A model generated the notes under the pieces. It did no database searches, had not been told where the DNA came from, and saw nothing but the letters and a program-made list of their open reading frames with translations. 64,000 nucleotides of DNA, from positions 62,001 to 126,000 of the forward strand of contig JAFLDZ010000006.1 in the NCBI GenBank assembly GCA_017302135.1, read 5' to 3'. A program made the position numbers and the translations under genes. Positions within the stretch are counted from its first letter, which is position 1. The number at the start of each line of letters is the position of its first letter. Positions 29,898-39,024 of the stretch are shown here, one piece after another. Origin of the DNA: Lysobacterales bacterium. GTDB taxonomy: Bacteria; Pseudomonadota; Gammaproteobacteria; Xanthomonadales; Xanthomonadaceae.

Positions 29898-32285
29898 TCA
29901 CAGCCTGAGACCCTTCGGCCCCGGATCATCCTGCGTCGGCGGGGTTTGCGTCTGGGTCTGCGCCTGGAGCGTGCGCGCCTGCTCCATCTGCTCATTGAGT
30001 TTCGCCGCGCCTTCGCTGCTCTGCGCCAGCGGCCGACCGGCCAGTTCCGCCGCATTGCCCGCAGAGGTTTTTGCCCACTCCGCGTACAGGTTGGGGGTGT
30101 CGGTCATACCTACGGTCTTGCCATCGTCGGAGAACTTCGCCGCGCCGATCGTGGTGAGTCCTTGCGACAACGCCCGTTCGGTCAGCGCGCCGGCCAGTTG
30201 TGTGCTGTGTTCGTCGGGCGTGCGGCCCAGCGTACGATCGCGCTCATGCACAACCTCCAACAACGTCGCATGCATGCCGTGGTTGGGGTGCGCAGGGTCG
30301 TCGAGCAACGGTTTCACTTCGCGTTGGGTCTGCTCGCGGGTGCCGCGTTCCTCCTGCGTCGCCTCCGTGATCGTACGTTCCGGCGATGATTGCTGTGGCA
30401 TGTCTTCGCCGCGCCCGCGTGCGCGCACGTCGGTCAATGCCTTCGCGATGTCCTCGGGCGTGGTGGTCGCGGCGATCCGTATTTCGCCATCGGCATCGAA
30501 GCGGACGTGGTGGATCGGGCTATTCGGCGTGAACTGCCCGCCCGCGTCCTGACCCAGCACCAGCGACGTGTTGGCAGCGGTCACGCCGGGCGCTTCGCGC
30601 GTGCGCTGCACGGCCAGATAGCTCGCGTCGAACTCTTCCGGTCTCGTTTCGCGATCGATGCTCCGGTTGAGATAGGCCTCGCGTAGAAACGCTTTGTCCT
30701 GCGCCTCCGGCGTCGGCGTCTGCCAAGGCGACATACCGGCGAGTTGCTGCTGGTGGTCTTCCAGTGCCGGCAGCAGACGGTCGCGCGTCAGCTCCAGCTC
30801 CAGCGCGCGATGGGGAGTAGCGGCTTGACCGTCATGTGCCCATTCGCCTCGCGCATCGCGGCTGTAGTGCTTGCCGTCGGACGATTGCAGCACGTCGGGG
30901 TTCAACGCCGTGGCGACCGCCGCCGACATCGCGCCACCGGGTGTCTGCTCGTAGCCGTATCGTTTGTGGCCGATCTGGTAATCGGCAGCAATCTCCGCCG
31001 GACCGGACTTGAGATTGCCATCGATGACCTGCATCGCCTGTGCGTTCAACTGCGCGGCGTGTTCGCTCTTGGCTTCGACCGTTTCCTTTGCGCTCGGAGT
31101 GTTGTTGACGTCGTAGGCCGTCACCATCTCGCGCGTCCACGCGTCACGCTCAGGCTGATACCTCCAAGGCTCACCGCCATCGCCCGCCGTCTGCACGAAT
31201 GGATCGCGCGGCTTCGGTACCGCTCCCAGCGCCTGCTCCACCGCGGACATGCTCGCCTTCGCGCTCAATTCGCGCGCTTTGTCCGGCGATGCTGCGAAGT
31301 CCTGCTGCAGCAGAAGATCGCGCCCATCGTTCACCAGGTCCGCGCGCAAGTCCTCTCGAATCCACTGCTTGCCGTTGAACTGCCAATCCACACCTTCGCT
31401 GGTGATGTTGTAAACACGGTTCTTCTGCCACAGCTCCACCGTATGCTCGGCGACCTTGCCGAACAGATAGCCTTCGCCTGCGACCAGCAACGCCGTGCCG
31501 CCCGTACCCGCGCCCACCGCTGTCGCCGTGACGCCGCCGACGGCGGTTCCCACCAGCGCGCCGCCCGTTTGCGCGCTCTGGCGCATATACGCATCGCGCG
31601 CCGCCGTGTCGTTGTGCAGGGTGTCCTGGAACACCTGCGCGCGCTGTCGGGTGTCGTTCCATTCGTAGGCGGTGATGCCGGCTTCAGTGGCAAGGCCAAG
31701 GCCCAAACCCTTCATACGCGGTCGATGTGGTGCGTCAATTTCCGGCGCTGAAAAGTCGTATCGAAATGCACGCAGGCGCTCGCTGTCGATAAAGACCTGT
31801 TGGGCCATGTAGCCGCTACGAAATCTTTGGTGATCGTCTGCGCTGATGAACTTCTGCTCGTAGGCTTCGTCGAGCAATGCCGCACTCATCGTTCGATGCG
31901 CATCGGGGCGTTTGCGCATGATCTGGTCGGAATCGAAATACTTGTCGTCCGACCAGATGCGGGTGACGCGACCGGCTTCGCTTTCCTTTGCGGCGACTTC
32001 CAGCATGGACAGGTCGCCGGCGCTTTTGGAGGAGAGCGTACCAGCGCGGACGCGCTGTTCGGTGTCTGGTGCAGATATGATGGGAATGCCTTTATCGGCG
32101 AGGTACTGCCCAAGCTCAGCTTTGAGTGGGCCGTCCTTGATCTCCTTGCGAACAGTCTCGGTGATGGCGAAATCGCGTTGTTGTGCGCCTGCAACTTTAC
32201 GATATTCATCCAGCAAATCCGGGCCACCAGCCTGGTAGGCATAAACGAGGCTGTTGGTATCAGCCAGAAAATATCCGTTGCTCAT
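29898..32285 (-). CDS. T4SS effector: PIN-like nuclease domain plus XVIPCD
   Basis: This 795-aa protein ends in a XVIPCD, the VirD4-docking signal of Xanthomonas-type T4SS antibacterial effectors (about residues 665-775; DDPAHPNHGMH, LVTALTERALSQGL-type core, Gln-rich tail). Residues 1-125 look like a PIN nuclease: ADTN (Asp9), TETVRKEI (Glu43/48), SAGDLSML (Asp91) and WSDDKYFD (Asp113/114) give the acidic set in the right order. A Gly/Ala-rich hydrophobic stretch near 240-275 follows. I infer an RNA-cleaving toxin injected into rivals. The gene 17 nt upstream is the likely immunity gene. Confidence 0.75.
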   Translation of the reverse strand: MSNGYFLADTNSLVYAYQAGGPDLLDEYRKVAGAQQRDFAITETVRKEIKDGPLKAELGQYLADKGIPIISAPDTEQRVRAGTLSSKSAGDLSMLEVAAKESEAGRVTRIWSDDKYFDSDQIMRKRPDAHRTMSAALLDEAYEQKFISADDHQRFRSGYMAQQVFIDSERLRAFRYDFSAPEIDAPHRPRMKGLGLGLATEAGITAYEWNDTRQRAQVFQDTLHNDTAARDAYMRQSAQTGGALVGTAVGGVTATAVGAGTGGTALLVAGEGYLFGKVAEHTVELWQKNRVYNITSEGVDWQFNGKQWIREDLRADLVNDGRDLLLQQDFAASPDKARELSAKASMSAVEQALGAVPKPRDPFVQTAGDGGEPWRYQPERDAWTREMVTAYDVNNTPSAKETVEAKSEHAAQLNAQAMQVIDGNLKSGPAEIAADYQIGHKRYGYEQTPGGAMSAAVATALNPDVLQSSDGKHYSRDARGEWAHDGQAATPHRALELELTRDRLLPALEDHQQQLAGMSPWQTPTPEAQDKAFLREAYLNRSIDRETRPEEFDASYLAVQRTREAPGVTAANTSLVLGQDAGGQFTPNSPIHHVRFDADGEIRIAATTTPEDIAKALTDVRARGRGEDMPQQSSPERTITEATQEERGTREQTQREVKPLLDDPAHPNHGMHATLLEVVHERDRTLGRTPDEHSTQLAGALTERALSQGLTTIGAAKFSDDGKTVGMTDTPNLYAEWAKTSAGNAAELAGRPLAQSSEGAAKLNEQMEQARTLQAQTQTQTPPTQDDPGPKGLRL

Positions 32286-32302
32286 AAAGATGTATTCCGC
32301 AA

Positions 32303-32731
32303 TTAGATCAAGTGAACTTCGGCATATTCGCGAACTTTTCCGAACAGCTCATCGTAGTCATCCCAATCGAGGCCAGGGAGCCATTGCTCTCCCAGACGGC
32401 GCATACCCCAAGCAAGGTCTGCGTCAATCTGACGGTCATTACGTTCTTGATGGAGGTAATCGGCATACACTTGTGGCTGTAGCTCTCGAAAATAGTCTAT
32501 GAAAGCGATTACCTCATCCTCGCGCCATTTGTATAGGCGCGCCTCGCGCAATGCACTCTCCACCTTAGCCTTCTCATAGCTGGCAACCCTGTTATTGAAT
32601 ATCTCTTCATTTGTAGCTGTCCGATTTCCTGGTCCGCTAAGTAGAAAAGTAATGTCTTTCCTCAATTTCTCATCTTCGAGCGCATCGATCTTGGCTTGAA
32701 GTTCTGGGCTGATGGGGTTGTGTGTGGTCAT
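32303..32731 (-). CDS. Candidate immunity protein for the PIN effector
   Basis: This 142-aa acidic, cytoplasmic-looking protein has no signal peptide. It ends 17 nt before the effector start, the usual immunity-effector order in X-T4SS loci. Its first ~55 residues (NPISPELQAKIDAL, TNEEIF) match those of the next upstream gene, while the C-terminal 85 residues (WREDEVIAFIDYFRELQPQVY) are unrelated. A cytoplasmic location fits protection against a nuclease. No known domain was recognised, so function is inferred from context. Confidence 0.6.
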   Translation of the reverse strand: MTTHNPISPELQAKIDALEDEKLRKDITFLLSGPGNRTATNEEIFNNRVASYEKAKVESALREARLYKWREDEVIAFIDYFRELQPQVYADYLHQERNDRQIDADLAWGMRRLGEQWLPGLDWDDYDELFGKVREYAEVHLI

Positions 32732-33003
32732 AGAGGCACTCTTTTTTTGGACGAGCTTTGATTTCAATTGATTTCGTATATGTGCACTGCACATGCATAT
32801 TGCGGGCTTGAACGGAACACGGATACGCTCAGACAATTTATCAGGAGATGCACTGTTGGCAGAGATATCTCCCGCCAGGGTCCGCATTGATGCTGGAGCC
32901 GCATTTTTTGCAGCGGTTCTGCAGATAACCGGGAATCCCATAACAGCGCCAGGAGACATCGTTCGACGGCGCGTAGTGCTCAAGATCGGCATCCTCTTCC
33001 GTC
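32580..33003. repeat. Direct repeat, copy 1 (immunity-gene module)
   Basis: The segment spans the 3' end of one immunity-like gene, the intergenic region and the 5' end of the next. It is repeated with high similarity at about 33430-33845; both contain CATGCATATTGCGGGCTTG and GTTCGACGGCGCGTAGTGC. This indicates tandem duplication of the gene. Confidence 0.8.
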
Positions 33004-33578
33004 ATATCGAAAAAAAAGTCAACACGCCTGCCATCGCTTGCAGCAATCCACTCAATGTAATCCCATTCATTAGCGTCGTTGAAGACTGCGATACGCCATC
33101 CGTTGCTCGCGTTGTACCCGACCACACCCGCATACACCCACTGAGGCTCTTGCATGGGGGTCAGCACGATCTCTCCAGACTCTATCGCGTGAAGGAAAGA
33201 TAAAATTTCCTGTTTGCTGATGGCTGACGTCGTGCGCTCATCCTGTGTAGAAATTTCCCGCTGAATCGGCACGGAATATGGAGCATCAAAATTCGTGCTT
33301 ATGAATTCGCGCCAAATCCACGCCCATATCGAGCCGGTCGGCTCCGTCTGAGTGATAGGCGAAGACCGGGCTGCTGGTGTCGGCAAAGGTATATCTGCCG
33401 CTAATGACCAACCTTCCTTTTCGTAGTCGGCCAACATTTCGTCGAATATCTTCTCATTCGTTTTTTCGCGTGTCCGTGGGCGATTCAGGAATCGCAAAAT
33501 GTTTGCCCTTAGATTCTCATCCGACAGCGCATCGATCTTGGTTTGCAGTTCTGGGCTGATGGGGTTGTCTTTATTCAT
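32841..33578 (-). CDS. Immunity-like protein paralog with C-terminal Zn ribbon
   Basis: This 245-aa protein shares its first ~55 residues (NPISPELQTKIDAL, TNEKIF) with the immunity candidate downstream, then continues with a different body: FLHAIESGEIVL, VYAGVVGYNASNGWRIAVFN and NEWDYIEW. A C-terminal zinc-ribbon-like motif follows (RCKKCGSS and LCQQCIS, two CxxC pairs). It has no signal peptide. It may be an orphan or former immunity gene in a cassette that swaps C-terminal parts. Codon use and lower GC suggest horizontal origin. Confidence 0.6.
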   Translation of the reverse strand: MNKDNPISPELQTKIDALSDENLRANILRFLNRPRTREKTNEKIFDEMLADYEKEGWSLAADIPLPTPAARSSPITQTEPTGSIWAWIWREFISTNFDAPYSVPIQREISTQDERTTSAISKQEILSFLHAIESGEIVLTPMQEPQWVYAGVVGYNASNGWRIAVFNDANEWDYIEWIAASDGRRVDFFFDMTEEDADLEHYAPSNDVSWRCYGIPGYLQNRCKKCGSSINADPGGRYLCQQCIS

Positions 33579-33845
33579 GGCAGCAATCTTGTTTGAGAAA
33601 GGATTGATTCCAATTGATTCCTCATATGCGCCCTGCACATGCATATTGCGGGCTTGAACGGAACACGGATGACGCTGAGACAATCCATCAGGATATGCAC
33701 TGTTGGCAGCGATATCGCCCGCCAGGGTCCGCATCGATGCCGGAGCCGCATTTTTTTGCAGCGGTTCTGCCGATAACCGGGGATCCCATAACAGCGCGAC
33801 ATCGTTCGACGGCGCGTAGTGCTCAAGATCGGCATCCTCCTCCGT
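33430..33845. repeat. Direct repeat, copy 2 (immunity-gene module)
   Basis: This is the second copy of the module at 32580-33003. The half upstream of the start codon of the 245-aa gene (33607-33845) contains the decayed 3' end of another copy of that gene, listed separately as a pseudogene. Confidence 0.8.
33607..33845 (-). pseudogene. Frameshifted 3' fragment of an immunity-like gene
   Basis: The fragment matches the last ~45 codons and 3' flank of the 245-aa gene (EDADLEHYAPSNDV, then the Zn-ribbon region). Compared with the intact copy it lacks 5 nt (CAGCGCGACATCG against CAGCGCCAGGAGACATCG) and has seven T instead of six in the run near 33752, so the frame is broken. The 5' part of the gene is missing beyond 33845. 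It is debris of a longer tandem array. Confidence 0.75.
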
Positions 33846-33850
33846 TCTCG

Positions 33851-34061
33851 CTGCAACCGTTGATCGTGCAGCCGGTCGTTCCGGTTCGGTCGCGGGCGCC
33901 GATCGGTGCCATCGTTCTCCGTCGTGTCGTCCATATCCCGAGTCATCTCGGCATCGTAGGGGGTCGGCTCCGGGCCGCGCCAGCCCTGACGGGTGATCCT
34001 GCCCGCCGATGAAGAGGATGCCGCGCGCGCGGCTGATGGACTGACCGCCGGCCCGGCAACA
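33851..34061. other. No gene recognised
   Basis: GC content returns to chromosomal level here. A minus-strand open frame starting near 33946 runs into the pseudogene fragment and is Arg/Asp-rich without motifs. I see nothing supportable in this stretch. Confidence 0.4.
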
Positions 34062-34089
34062 AAAAAGCCGACACGGCGGTCGGCTTTTT
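34062..34089 (-). terminator. Terminator of tRNA-Pro
   Basis: An 11-bp stem (34062-34072 with 34079-34089) with a 6-nt loop and a T-run on the minus strand lies 12 nt after the 3' end of the tRNA. Confidence 0.85.
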
Positions 34090-34101
34090 GATCATGCAGA
34101 T

Positions 34102-34178
<77 letters not shown>

Positions 34179-34193
34179 ACATTGCAGCCGGTC

Positions 34194-34222
34194 ATTCTAA
34201 GAGCCGCGTCCCGTTTGGGCAA
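34194..34222 (-). promoter_or_regulatory. Sigma-70-type promoter of tRNA-Pro
   Basis: On the minus strand, TTGCCC (34222-34217) and TAGAAT (34199-34194) are separated by 17 bp. The -10 box ends 15 nt before the mature tRNA 5' end, a normal distance. Confidence 0.75.
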
Positions 34223-34333
34223 GCCCGGGCTGCGATCCCGGCCTTCGCGGCTTCCGGACCTGCCGGGGGTGCCGCCGCCGGGCCAGCCACCCGGTAAACT
34301 TGCCCGCATCTGCTGCATGCCCCGGAGCTTCCC

Positions 34334-35740
34334 TTGATCAAGCCGCGTACCCCGCCTGGCGTCCTCGAACTGCTGCCGCGCGACCAGATCGCGTTCCAGC
34401 GGATGCTGGACACCATCCGCCGCACTTTCGAGCGTTTCGGCTTCCTGCCGGTGGAAACTCCGGTGATGGAGCTGTCCGAGGTGCTGCTGACGAAGTCCGG
34501 TGGCGAAACCGAGCGGCAGGTGTATTTCGTGCAGTCCACTGGATCTCTTGAAAAGGGCGGTGAAGGTTTGCCCGAAATGGCCCTGCGCTTCGACCTCACC
34601 GTGCCGCTGGCCCGCTACGTGGCCGAACATGAACACGATCTCGCCTTCCCGTTCCGCCGCTACCAGATGCAGCGCGTGTATCGCGGCGAGCGCGCGCAGC
34701 GCGGCCGGTTCCGCGAGTTCTACCAGTGCGATATCGATGTGATCGGCAAGGACGCGCTGAGCACCCGCCACGATGCCGAAATCCCGGCGGTGATCGCCTC
34801 GGTGTTCGAGTCGCTGGCGATCGGCGAATTCACCATCCAGTTCAACCACCGCAAACTGCTGCGCGGCTTTTTCGAAGGCCAGGGCATCGCCGAAGGCGAC
34901 CGCCAGGCGTCGGTGCTGCGCGAGATCGACAAGCTCGACAAACGCGGCGAACCGGCGGTGCGCGCAACGCTGATCGGCGAGGGCTTCGATCTTGCGCCCG
35001 AAGTGGCGGATACGCTGCTCGCGTTTTCGCGGGTGCGCGCCACCGGCCACGATGCGGCGCAGGCCGCGCTGGATGCGCTGGGCGCGGGCACGGCGATGTT
35101 CGAGGAAGGCCGCGATGAGTTGCGCGAAGTCCTGCGCCAGCTGCGCGCGCTGGGCGTCGCCGACAACCGCTTCGCGCTGAATCTGTCGATCGCGCGCGGC
35201 CTCGATTACTACACCGGCATCGTTTACGAGACCACGCTGAACGCGAATCCGGAGATCGGTTCGATCTGCTCCGGCGGCCGTTACGAAAATCTCGCCAGCC
35301 ACTACACCAAGTCGAAGCTGCCGGGCGTGGGCATTTCGATCGGTTTGACGCGGCTGTTCTGGCAACTGCGCGAGGCTGGGCTGGTGGCGACCGCCGACAG
35401 TTCGGTGGATGCGCTGGTGTCGCTGATGGACGACAGTGGTTTGGAAGCGGCGCTGTCGCTCTCGCAGAAACTGCGCGCGGCCGGTCTGAACGTCGAAACC
35501 CAGCTCGAACCGCGCAAGCTCGCGAAACAGATGCAGTATGCCGATCGTGCAGGCATCCGCTTCGTGGTGATCCGCGGCGAGGACGAGGTCGCGCGCGGCA
35601 CGGTCGCGGTGAAGGATCTGCGTCGCGGCGAACAGTTCGAGGTGGCCGAGGCCGACCTCGCGCGCACGCTGCTGGTCGAACGCGAACAGTGGCGTGCATT
35701 GCCACGCGGCGAATCGGCGCGTCCCGAGGTGAAAGCATGA
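34334..35740 (+). CDS. hisS: Histidyl-tRNA synthetase
   Basis: This 468-aa class II synthetase charges tRNA-His. It has the N-terminal [13 protein letters not shown], motif 2 [25 protein letters not shown], the histidine loops [13 protein letters not shown] and CSGGRYENL, and motif 3 [11 protein letters not shown]; a C-terminal anticodon-binding domain follows. The start is TTG with GGAG 6 nt upstream. Its stop overlaps the next gene (ATGA). Confidence 0.95.
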   Translation: MIKPRTPPGVLELLPRDQIAFQRMLDTIRRTFERFGFLPVETPVMELSEVLLTKSGGETERQVYFVQSTGSLEKGGEGLPEMALRFDLTVPLARYVAEHEHDLAFPFRRYQMQRVYRGERAQRGRFREFYQCDIDVIGKDALSTRHDAEIPAVIASVFESLAIGEFTIQFNHRKLLRGFFEGQGIAEGDRQASVLREIDKLDKRGEPAVRATLIGEGFDLAPEVADTLLAFSRVRATGHDAAQAALDALGAGTAMFEEGRDELREVLRQLRALGVADNRFALNLSIARGLDYYTGIVYETTLNANPEIGSICSGGRYENLASHYTKSKLPGVGISIGLTRLFWQLREAGLVATADSSVDALVSLMDDSGLEAALSLSQKLRAAGLNVETQLEPRKLAKQMQYADRAGIRFVVIRGEDEVARGTVAVKDLRRGEQFEVAEADLARTLLVEREQWRALPRGESARPEVKA

Positions 35741-37632
35741 AGCCGATCCGGCTCGACGGCCGTTCCTTGACCCGCGACCGTCTGGTCGAAGTCGCTTACG
35801 GCGCCCAGGTGATGCTGGACGAGGGCGCGCTGCGCAACGTCGCGCACGCCGCCGCGTTCCTGGCCGAGCAGGTGCGCCGCGAAGAGCCCATTTACGGTGT
35901 GTCGACCGGCTTCGGCAGCAACGCCGACAAGCTGCTGGGCGCGCATCCGCTGCGTGATGAACTGCCGGGGGCCAAGCCTTCCGGTCGCTCGCTGCACGAA
36001 GAACTGCAGCGCAATCTGATCATCTCGCACGCGGTCTGCGTCGGCGAACCGTTCGGCGCCGATGTCGTGCGCGCGATGCTGTGCATCCGCATCAACACGC
36101 TGCTGCGCGGGCATTCCGGTATCCGCGTGGAAACCCTGCAGGCGATGACCGCGATGCTCAACGCCGGCGTGGTGCCGGTGGTGCCGCAGTTGGGCTCGGT
36201 CGGCGCGTCGGGCGACCTCGCGCCGCTGTCGCATCTGGCCATCGTGCTGCTGGGCGGCGGCGAAGCGTTCTACGAGGGCGAACGCCTGCGCGGCGACGAA
36301 GCGCTGAAGCGCGCGGGCCTGACCCCGGTCACGCTGTCGTACAAGGAAGGTCTGGCGCTGAACAACGGCACCGCGCAGATGCTGGCGACCGGCGTGCTCG
36401 CGCTGCATCGCATGGAAGAACTGCTCGATACCGCCGATCTGGCTGCGGCGATGACCATCGACGCCTTCGCCGGCCGTCTCGGTGCGTTCGCCGAGGAAGT
36501 GCACGCGCTGCGTCCGCATCCGGGCCAGGTCGAGGTTGCAGCGAATCTGCGCGGCCTGCTCGCCGGTTCGACGCTCGCCGATATTCCGTACCACCTTGTG
36601 CCGAAGTTCCGGCCGTGGCTGCCGCAGAGCTGGGACACCGACGAATCGCAGGCGCTGAGCTTCGATATCGGCTGGGAATGGGTACCCACTTCGCAACGTC
36701 ACGGTCGCGAAAAATTCTATCGCCGCTTCAAACCGTTTCGCGGCGGCAAGAAGCATCAGCCGCAGGACAGCTATTCGCTGCGTTGCATTCCGCAGGTGCA
36801 CGGCGCGGTGCGAGACGCGGTGGCGCAGGCCAAGCGGGTGTTCGAGATCGAGCTGAATTCGGTCACCGACAATCCACTGGTGTTCCCGGACGCGCGCGCC
36901 GAGCACGTCGAGCAGCAGGTGATTTCCGCCGGCCATTTCCACGGCATGCCGCTGGCGCTGGCGATGAGCTACGTGAAAGCGGCCATCCCGGTGCTGGCGT
37001 CGATCAGCGAGCGCCGGCTCAACAAACTCGTCGATCCCGCGACCAACGACGGCCTGCCGCCGTTCCTGATCGGCAACGAAGACGCCACCGAATCCGGCTT
37101 CATGATCGTGCAGTACACCGCCGCCGCGATCGTCAACGATCTGGCCAGCCGCGCGCATCCGGCCTCGGTGTATTCGATTCCGACCAGCGCGAATGCCGAG
37201 GATCACGTGTCGATGGGCGCCAACGAAGCGCGCCATGTGCTGTCGATGGCCGACGACCTGGGCAAGGTGCTGGCGCTGGAGCTGATCACCGCCGCGCAGG
37301 CGCTGGATCTGCGCCGCGACATGATCAACGCCGCGCGCGACCTTGCCGATCGTGCCGACGCCGTGCAGCTCGCCGCGAAAGTGCAGGGCGGCCCGCAGTC
37401 CGTCGACGAAAGTCACGGCGAGTTTCTGGCCGAAGTCGAGGCGCTGCGCGTTGAACTGTCGGCCGCCGAACCTTTCCATCCGGGCCGGGCGGTGGCCGCC
37501 GCGCACGAAGCGATCCGCGCCCGCGTGCCGTTCCTCGAACGCGACCGCGCGCTGGATGTCGACCTCGCCGCCGCGATGGTGCTGGTCCGCGAGGGCAGCG
37601 TGCTGGCGGCTGCGCATGCGGTGAACGACTGA
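35737..37632 (+). CDS. hutH: Histidine ammonia-lyase family protein, extended form
   Basis: This 631-aa protein is a MIO-dependent aromatic amino acid lyase. The Ala-Ser-Gly cofactor triad is at residues 157-159 ([13 protein letters not shown]), the selectivity pair Ser-His at 97-98 (NLIISHAV) points to histidine, and [12 protein letters not shown] and [12 protein letters not shown] are intact. It is about 120 aa longer than usual HutH, with an insert near 280-340 ([22 protein letters not shown]) and extra sequence before HPGRAV. It is coupled to hisS rather than to hut genes, so an atypical substrate or role is possible. Confidence 0.8.
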   Translation: MKPIRLDGRSLTRDRLVEVAYGAQVMLDEGALRNVAHAAAFLAEQVRREEPIYGVSTGFGSNADKLLGAHPLRDELPGAKPSGRSLHEELQRNLIISHAVCVGEPFGADVVRAMLCIRINTLLRGHSGIRVETLQAMTAMLNAGVVPVVPQLGSVGASGDLAPLSHLAIVLLGGGEAFYEGERLRGDEALKRAGLTPVTLSYKEGLALNNGTAQMLATGVLALHRMEELLDTADLAAAMTIDAFAGRLGAFAEEVHALRPHPGQVEVAANLRGLLAGSTLADIPYHLVPKFRPWLPQSWDTDESQALSFDIGWEWVPTSQRHGREKFYRRFKPFRGGKKHQPQDSYSLRCIPQVHGAVRDAVAQAKRVFEIELNSVTDNPLVFPDARAEHVEQQVISAGHFHGMPLALAMSYVKAAIPVLASISERRLNKLVDPATNDGLPPFLIGNEDATESGFMIVQYTAAAIVNDLASRAHPASVYSIPTSANAEDHVSMGANEARHVLSMADDLGKVLALELITAAQALDLRRDMINAARDLADRADAVQLAAKVQGGPQSVDESHGEFLAEVEALRVELSAAEPFHPGRAVAAAHEAIRARVPFLERDRALDVDLAAAMVLVREGSVLAAAHAVND

Positions 37633-37694
37633 GTCGTTCGACCGTCCTCTCCTTGTGGCAGCAGCGACTTCCGACGCCCCCAGAGCGGCGCAGG

Positions 37695-37723
37695 TTGACA
37701 GATTCAGGCCGGGTCATTAACGT
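37695..37723 (+). promoter_or_regulatory. Promoter of the his operon regulator
   Basis: A consensus TTGACA at 37695-37700 is followed after 17 bp by TAACGT (37718-37723). The start codon of the TrpR-like gene is at 37760. The -10 box is inside the operator described next. Confidence 0.65.
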
Positions 37724-37739
37724 ATTAGCACGTTAATAC
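37716..37739 (+). promoter_or_regulatory. Palindromic operator upstream of the TrpR-like gene
   Basis: Two overlapping perfect dyads are present: ATTAACG-N8-CGTTAAT (37716-37737) and GTATTA-N6-TAATAC (37722-37739). They cover the presumed -10 box, so binding would block transcription. The TrpR-like protein encoded immediately downstream is the obvious candidate ligand; this is inference. Confidence 0.7.
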
Positions 37740-37759
37740 ATTGATTCGCGCGATCCATC

Positions 37760-38086
37760 ATGAAGCAACGCCCCCAGCCGGTTCCCGATCGCGATGCCGA
37801 GGCTGCCCTCGACGCGCTGTCGCGTGCGCTGGCGGGGCTGTCGAAGCCGGAGGCGGTGCGCGCGTTTCTCGTGGATCTGTGCACGCCGGCCGAACTGGAA
37901 GCCATGGCCGACCGCTGGAAAGTGGTGCCGCTGTTGCTCGAAGGCGTGCCGTATCGCGAAATCCACGACCGCACCCTCGTCAGCGTCACCACCATCGGCC
38001 GCGTCGCGCGCACGCTCGAACGCGGCGCCGGCGGCTACGGCCTTGCCATCGAACACCAGCAGCGACCGAGCGGTCGCCGCGCCTGA
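37760..38086 (+). CDS. TrpR-like YerC/YecD regulator, probable his repressor
   Basis: This 108-aa protein has the TrpR-superfamily helix-turn-helix ([20 protein letters not shown], then [20 protein letters not shown]). It heads the his operon, 11 nt before hisG, and a palindromic operator covers its promoter. Comparative genomics has proposed such proteins as histidine-responsive regulators (HisR) in Xanthomonadales; control of this operon is inferred. Confidence 0.85.
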   Translation: MKQRPQPVPDRDAEAALDALSRALAGLSKPEAVRAFLVDLCTPAELEAMADRWKVVPLLLEGVPYREIHDRTLVSVTTIGRVARTLERGAGGYGLAIEHQQRPSGRRA

Positions 38087-38097
38087 GGATTCCATAC

Positions 38098-39024
38098 ATG
38101 CAACGTACTTCCGCCGCCACCGAGCGCGATCGCCTGCGCATCGCCATCCAGAAGAGCGGGCGGCTCAGCGAACCCGCGCTGGCGCTGCTCGCCGCCGCCG
38201 GCCTGAGCTGGCAGGAAAGCCGCGACAAACTTTTTTACTACGGCGAATCGCTGCCGGTGGATCTGCTGCTGGTGCGCGACGACGATATTCCGGGGCTCAT
38301 CGCCGATGGCGTCTGCGATCTGGGCATGGTCGGTCGCAATGTGCTGCTGGAGCAGTCCTACGAACGCGAGTCGCGCGGCGCGCCGCCGGCGTTCCGCGAG
38401 TGGCGCGCGCTCGGTTTCGGTCGCTGCCGGCTGATGTTCGGCATTCCCGCCGAATGGACGTGGGCGCCGGAGACGCAGTTGCCGGGCAAGCGCATCGCGA
38501 CGAGTTATCCCGCGCTGTTGGCGCGCTGGCTGTCGGATCGCGGCATTCCCGCCGACGTGGTGACGATGTCCGGTTCGGTCGAAATCGCCCCGCGCCTGGG
38601 CCAGGCCGATCTGGTCTGCGATCTGGTGTCCAGCGGCGCGACCCTCGTCGCCAATGGCCTGAAGCCGATCGAAGTCGTGCTCGACAGCGAAGCGGTGCTC
38701 GCCGGACCGGCCGATGGTTTCAGCGACGTGCGCGCGGGGATCGCCGATCTGCTGCTGCGCCGGCTCGATGGCGTGATGAAGATCCGCGACAGCAAGCTGC
38801 TGATGTTCCAGGCATCGCGCGCAGTGTTGCCGGGACTGATGCAACTGCTGCCGGACGCCGAACCGCCGACGGTGATGGCGCTCGACGGTCACCACGACGG
38901 TACCGGCGATGTCGCACTGCAGGCGCTGTGCCACGGCGTGATGACCTGGCAACGGCTCGAAGATCTCAAACGCGCCGGTGCGCGTGGTCTGATGGTGCTC
39001 CCCGTGGAAAGGATGCTCGCATGA
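38098..39024 (+). CDS. hisG: ATP phosphoribosyltransferase, long form
   Basis: This 308-aa enzyme commits PRPP and ATP to histidine synthesis. It shows [15 protein letters not shown], the [10 protein letters not shown] segment and the PRPP-binding [15 protein letters not shown]. Its length indicates the long form with a C-terminal regulatory ACT-like domain, which confers histidine feedback inhibition without HisZ. A GAGGA sequence precedes the ATG. Confidence 0.95.
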   Translation: MQRTSAATERDRLRIAIQKSGRLSEPALALLAAAGLSWQESRDKLFYYGESLPVDLLLVRDDDIPGLIADGVCDLGMVGRNVLLEQSYERESRGAPPAFREWRALGFGRCRLMFGIPAEWTWAPETQLPGKRIATSYPALLARWLSDRGIPADVVTMSGSVEIAPRLGQADLVCDLVSSGATLVANGLKPIEVVLDSEAVLAGPADGFSDVRAGIADLLLRRLDGVMKIRDSKLLMFQASRAVLPGLMQLLPDAEPPTVMALDGHHDGTGDVALQALCHGVMTWQRLEDLKRAGARGLMVLPVERMLA

